This document shows, in pieces, positions 62,437 to 64,000 of a stretch of DNA of 64,000 nt (position 1 is its first letter; every line of letters begins with the position of its first letter). Both the position numbers and the translations under genes were made by a program. Location of the stretch: positions 186,001 through 250,000 of the forward strand of contig JAVJSU010000007.1 in NCBI GenBank assembly GCA_040219275.1, given 5' to 3'. Origin of the DNA: JAVJSU01 sp040219275. Its GTDB lineage: Bacteria; Chloroflexota; Anaerolineae; Aggregatilineales; Phototrophicaceae. The notes under the pieces are model-generated. The model searched no databases, was not told the DNA's origin, and saw only the letters and a program-made list of their open reading frames with translations.

Positions 62437-62510
62437 AGATTAGAATTAAACACATAACGAAAATCGGTGGGCAACTTTGCAGGCGGGCGACCTGGCAGGT
62501 CGCCCCTACA
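62437..62510. repeat. GGGCGACCT palindrome copy 7 with long arm
   Basis: GATTAGAATTAAACACATAA, then CGAAAATCGGTGGG, matches copy 5, and a short insert leads to GGGCGACCTGGCAGGTCGCC and CCTACA. Confidence 0.85.
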
Positions 62511-62539
62511 AATGATAATTTATATTAAGGGTGAACAGC

Positions 62540-63802
62540 ATGATTGATTTTGAAATTCCAGAAAATTTAATGCAACAGCGCGAGATGGTGAAGTTTATTG
62601 TGGATAGCACCATGCGACCATTTTCGCGTGAATTGGATGAGCATGAACATCAACGCCCGACGGTGTTTATGGAGCAGATGTGGACGTTCCTTAGCGCACA
62701 GCAAAAAGCGCAACTCGATAAGCTGAAATCCTCTGAAGAGGGCGATGGTGGCACGGCGGTGAAGGAGAAGGTCAAGCGGACGACCTATTTGCGGTTGATG
62801 CTGATGGTCGAGATGTTGTCGTGGGGCGATGCGGGGATTTATCTGTGTTTGCCGAGCGCCGCGCTGGGTGGTTCGGCGATTGAGGCGGTTGGTACGACGG
62901 AGCAGAAAATCCGTTTGTTGACGCGTTTTAGCGAGGGCGATAAGCCTGTGTTCGGCGCGATGGCGATGACTGAACCGGGCGCGGGGTCGGATACGTCAGC
63001 GATTCAGACCACGGCGGTATTTGACGAAGATACAGAAGAATGGGTGCTGAACGGCGAGAAAATTTTCTGCACGAGTGGCGGGCTGGCGCTGGAAGAATCC
63101 AACGGGCTGGTGGTTGTGTGGGCGACGATTGACCGCAAAGCTGGACGTGCGGGCATGAAGCCATTTGTGGTGGAAGCCGGAACGCCGGGCGTGAAGGTCG
63201 TCAAGGAAGAGCTTAAGCACGGCATCCGCGCGAGCAACACGGTGGCGATTTCGTTCAACGATGCGCGTATTCCGGCGAATAACATACTCGGTAGCGCTGA
63301 AGTGCAGACCAAAGGTGGACGTGGCTTTAAGGGTGCGATGGCGACATTTGATGCGAGCCGTCCGCTGGTGGCGGCATCTGCGTTAGGGATTGCCCGCGCC
63401 GCGATTGAGGCGACCAAAGAAGAACTCGCCAAAGAAGGCATCACTATTCCGTATGATCAGCCGTATCACAAATTGAGTGCGGTTCAGCGCGATGTGATTG
63501 AGATGGAAGCGCAACATCAGGCGGCGTATTTGCTGACATTGCGGGCGATCACGATGCTGGATGAAGGCACGTCCAATCCGCTGGAAGCAAGTATGGCGAA
63601 GGTCAAGGCGGGCAAGGCGGTGACGTGGATTACACAGAAATCTGTCGAGTTGCTCGGTCCGATGGGCTACACGCGTGATTTGCTGGTGGAAAAGTGGATG
63701 CGCGACGGCAAGATCAACGACATTTATGAAGGCACATCGCAGATCAACACGTTAATTGTTGCGCGGCGTATACTCGACTATAGCCGTAAAGAGCTTGCAT
63801 GA
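62540..63802 (+). CDS. Acyl-CoA dehydrogenase (long)
   Basis: The 420-residue enzyme shows FGAMAMTEPGAGSDTSAIQTTAVF (FAD and substrate-binding strand), GEKIFCTSGG, the C-terminal TKGGRGFKGAMATFDASRPLVAASALG and LLGPMGYTRDLLVEKWMRDGKINDIYEGTSQI (with the catalytic Glu in DIYEGTSQI). It oxidises acyl-CoA to the trans-2-enoyl form. The ATG at 62540 is preferred, seven bases after AAGGG; a GTG at 62531 is in frame. It is the last gene before the right-end terminator. Confidence 0.93.
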   Translation: MIDFEIPENLMQQREMVKFIVDSTMRPFSRELDEHEHQRPTVFMEQMWTFLSAQQKAQLDKLKSSEEGDGGTAVKEKVKRTTYLRLMLMVEMLSWGDAGIYLCLPSAALGGSAIEAVGTTEQKIRLLTRFSEGDKPVFGAMAMTEPGAGSDTSAIQTTAVFDEDTEEWVLNGEKIFCTSGGLALEESNGLVVVWATIDRKAGRAGMKPFVVEAGTPGVKVVKEELKHGIRASNTVAISFNDARIPANNILGSAEVQTKGGRGFKGAMATFDASRPLVAASALGIARAAIEATKEELAKEGITIPYDQPYHKLSAVQRDVIEMEAQHQAAYLLTLRAITMLDEGTSNPLEASMAKVKAGKAVTWITQKSVELLGPMGYTRDLLVEKWMRDGKINDIYEGTSQINTLIVARRILDYSRKELA

Positions 63803-63820
63803 GTTCACGGTAAAAAGATA

Positions 63821-63860
63821 AAAGAGTAACACGAAGGCTCAAAGGCACAAAGAAGAAGCG
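63821..63860. repeat. AACACGAAGGCTCAAAGGCAC interspersed repeat
   Basis: Purine-rich CGAAGG and CAAAGG units. It is followed by a terminator. Confidence 0.55.
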
Positions 63861-63917
63861 CGTGGAGTTAGTACTGAGTGCCGAGCAATGAACGCTAAGT
63901 GAAAAGATAAGCGTGTA

Positions 63918-63949
63918 AGTCGGGAGTGGATGCTAGTCTGCTCCCGACT
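63918..63949 (+). terminator. Terminator near right edge
   Basis: AGTCGGGAG and CTCCCGACT arms are followed by TTTT. It ends the acyl-CoA dehydrogenase transcript. GGAGGAG at 63959-63965 may belong to a gene beyond the window. Confidence 0.85.
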
Positions 63950-64000
63950 TTTTGATTCAGGAGGAGATTTTTAAGCTAAATTTTACAAGTAAATGTGTTT

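Overview
The window looks like a chromosomal piece of an uncultured or little-studied bacterium, most likely Chloroflexota of the Anaerolineae group. The inference rests on gene content and style: secreted beta-propeller, FecR-like and LysM proteins, small genes with a conserved N-terminal helical repeat, DUF3124 and FxLYD lipoproteins, many short interspersed palindromes, no outer-membrane assembly genes and moderate GC. It is not based on a marker-gene comparison. No rRNA, tRNA, CRISPR array, prophage, integrase or transposase gene was seen.

Layout. 1-6 kb: the N-terminus of an ABC exporter runs off the left edge, followed by coaX, a broken GxxExxY gene between inverted repeats, a serA-like gene, a HAD phosphatase, a serB-like phosphatase and a hotdog thioesterase. 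6-13 kb: a solute-binding lipoprotein, an Hsp70-like ATPase, a lone receiver protein, proA and dps. 13-22 kb: a secreted FecR-like protein, lpd, a secreted beta-propeller, a YcaQ-type glycosylase and sucCD. 22-31 kb: an orphan HicB, a Uma2 nuclease, a lipid kinase, a histidine kinase with two receiver proteins, CcmC, a HAD protein and an FxLYD lipoprotein. 31-38 kb: malQ, a ParB-like protein, a DUF5615/DUF433 toxin-antitoxin pair, hisS, a DinB protein and a second beta-propeller. 38-53 kb: a FadF-like Fe-S oxidoreductase, an AT-rich nuclease-STAND gene, a thiolase, small envelope and stress genes, cspA, a third propeller protein and a FadN-like fusion enzyme. 53-64 kb: an SDR, a GNAT, a LysM protein, the infC-rpmI-rplT operon, an RNA methyltransferase, TetR, an SDR, two tiny membrane peptides, two acyl-CoA dehydrogenases, a DinB protein and a small conserved protein.

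How the genes fit together. A fatty-acid beta-oxidation set is spread over 38-64 kb: two acyl-CoA dehydrogenases, FadN-like hydratase/3-hydroxyacyl-CoA dehydrogenase, thiolase, SDRs, a TetR regulator and a FadF-like protein that could pass ETF electrons to quinone. Succinyl-CoA synthetase and lipoamide dehydrogenase supply central carbon metabolism. serA-like and serB-like genes sit side by side, although the SerA-like protein has His where the family has its catalytic Arg.

The most interesting items are: a compact one-gene nuclease-STAND protein that resembles antiphage Avs proteins and has foreign base composition; a decayed GxxExxY nuclease gene bounded by inverted copies of a dispersed repeat, which looks like a small mobile unit; an infC gene whose only well-placed start is AUC; a stray copy of the fadN 3' end on the far side of a propeller gene; and at least four families of short interspersed repeats, one with a long conserved arm.
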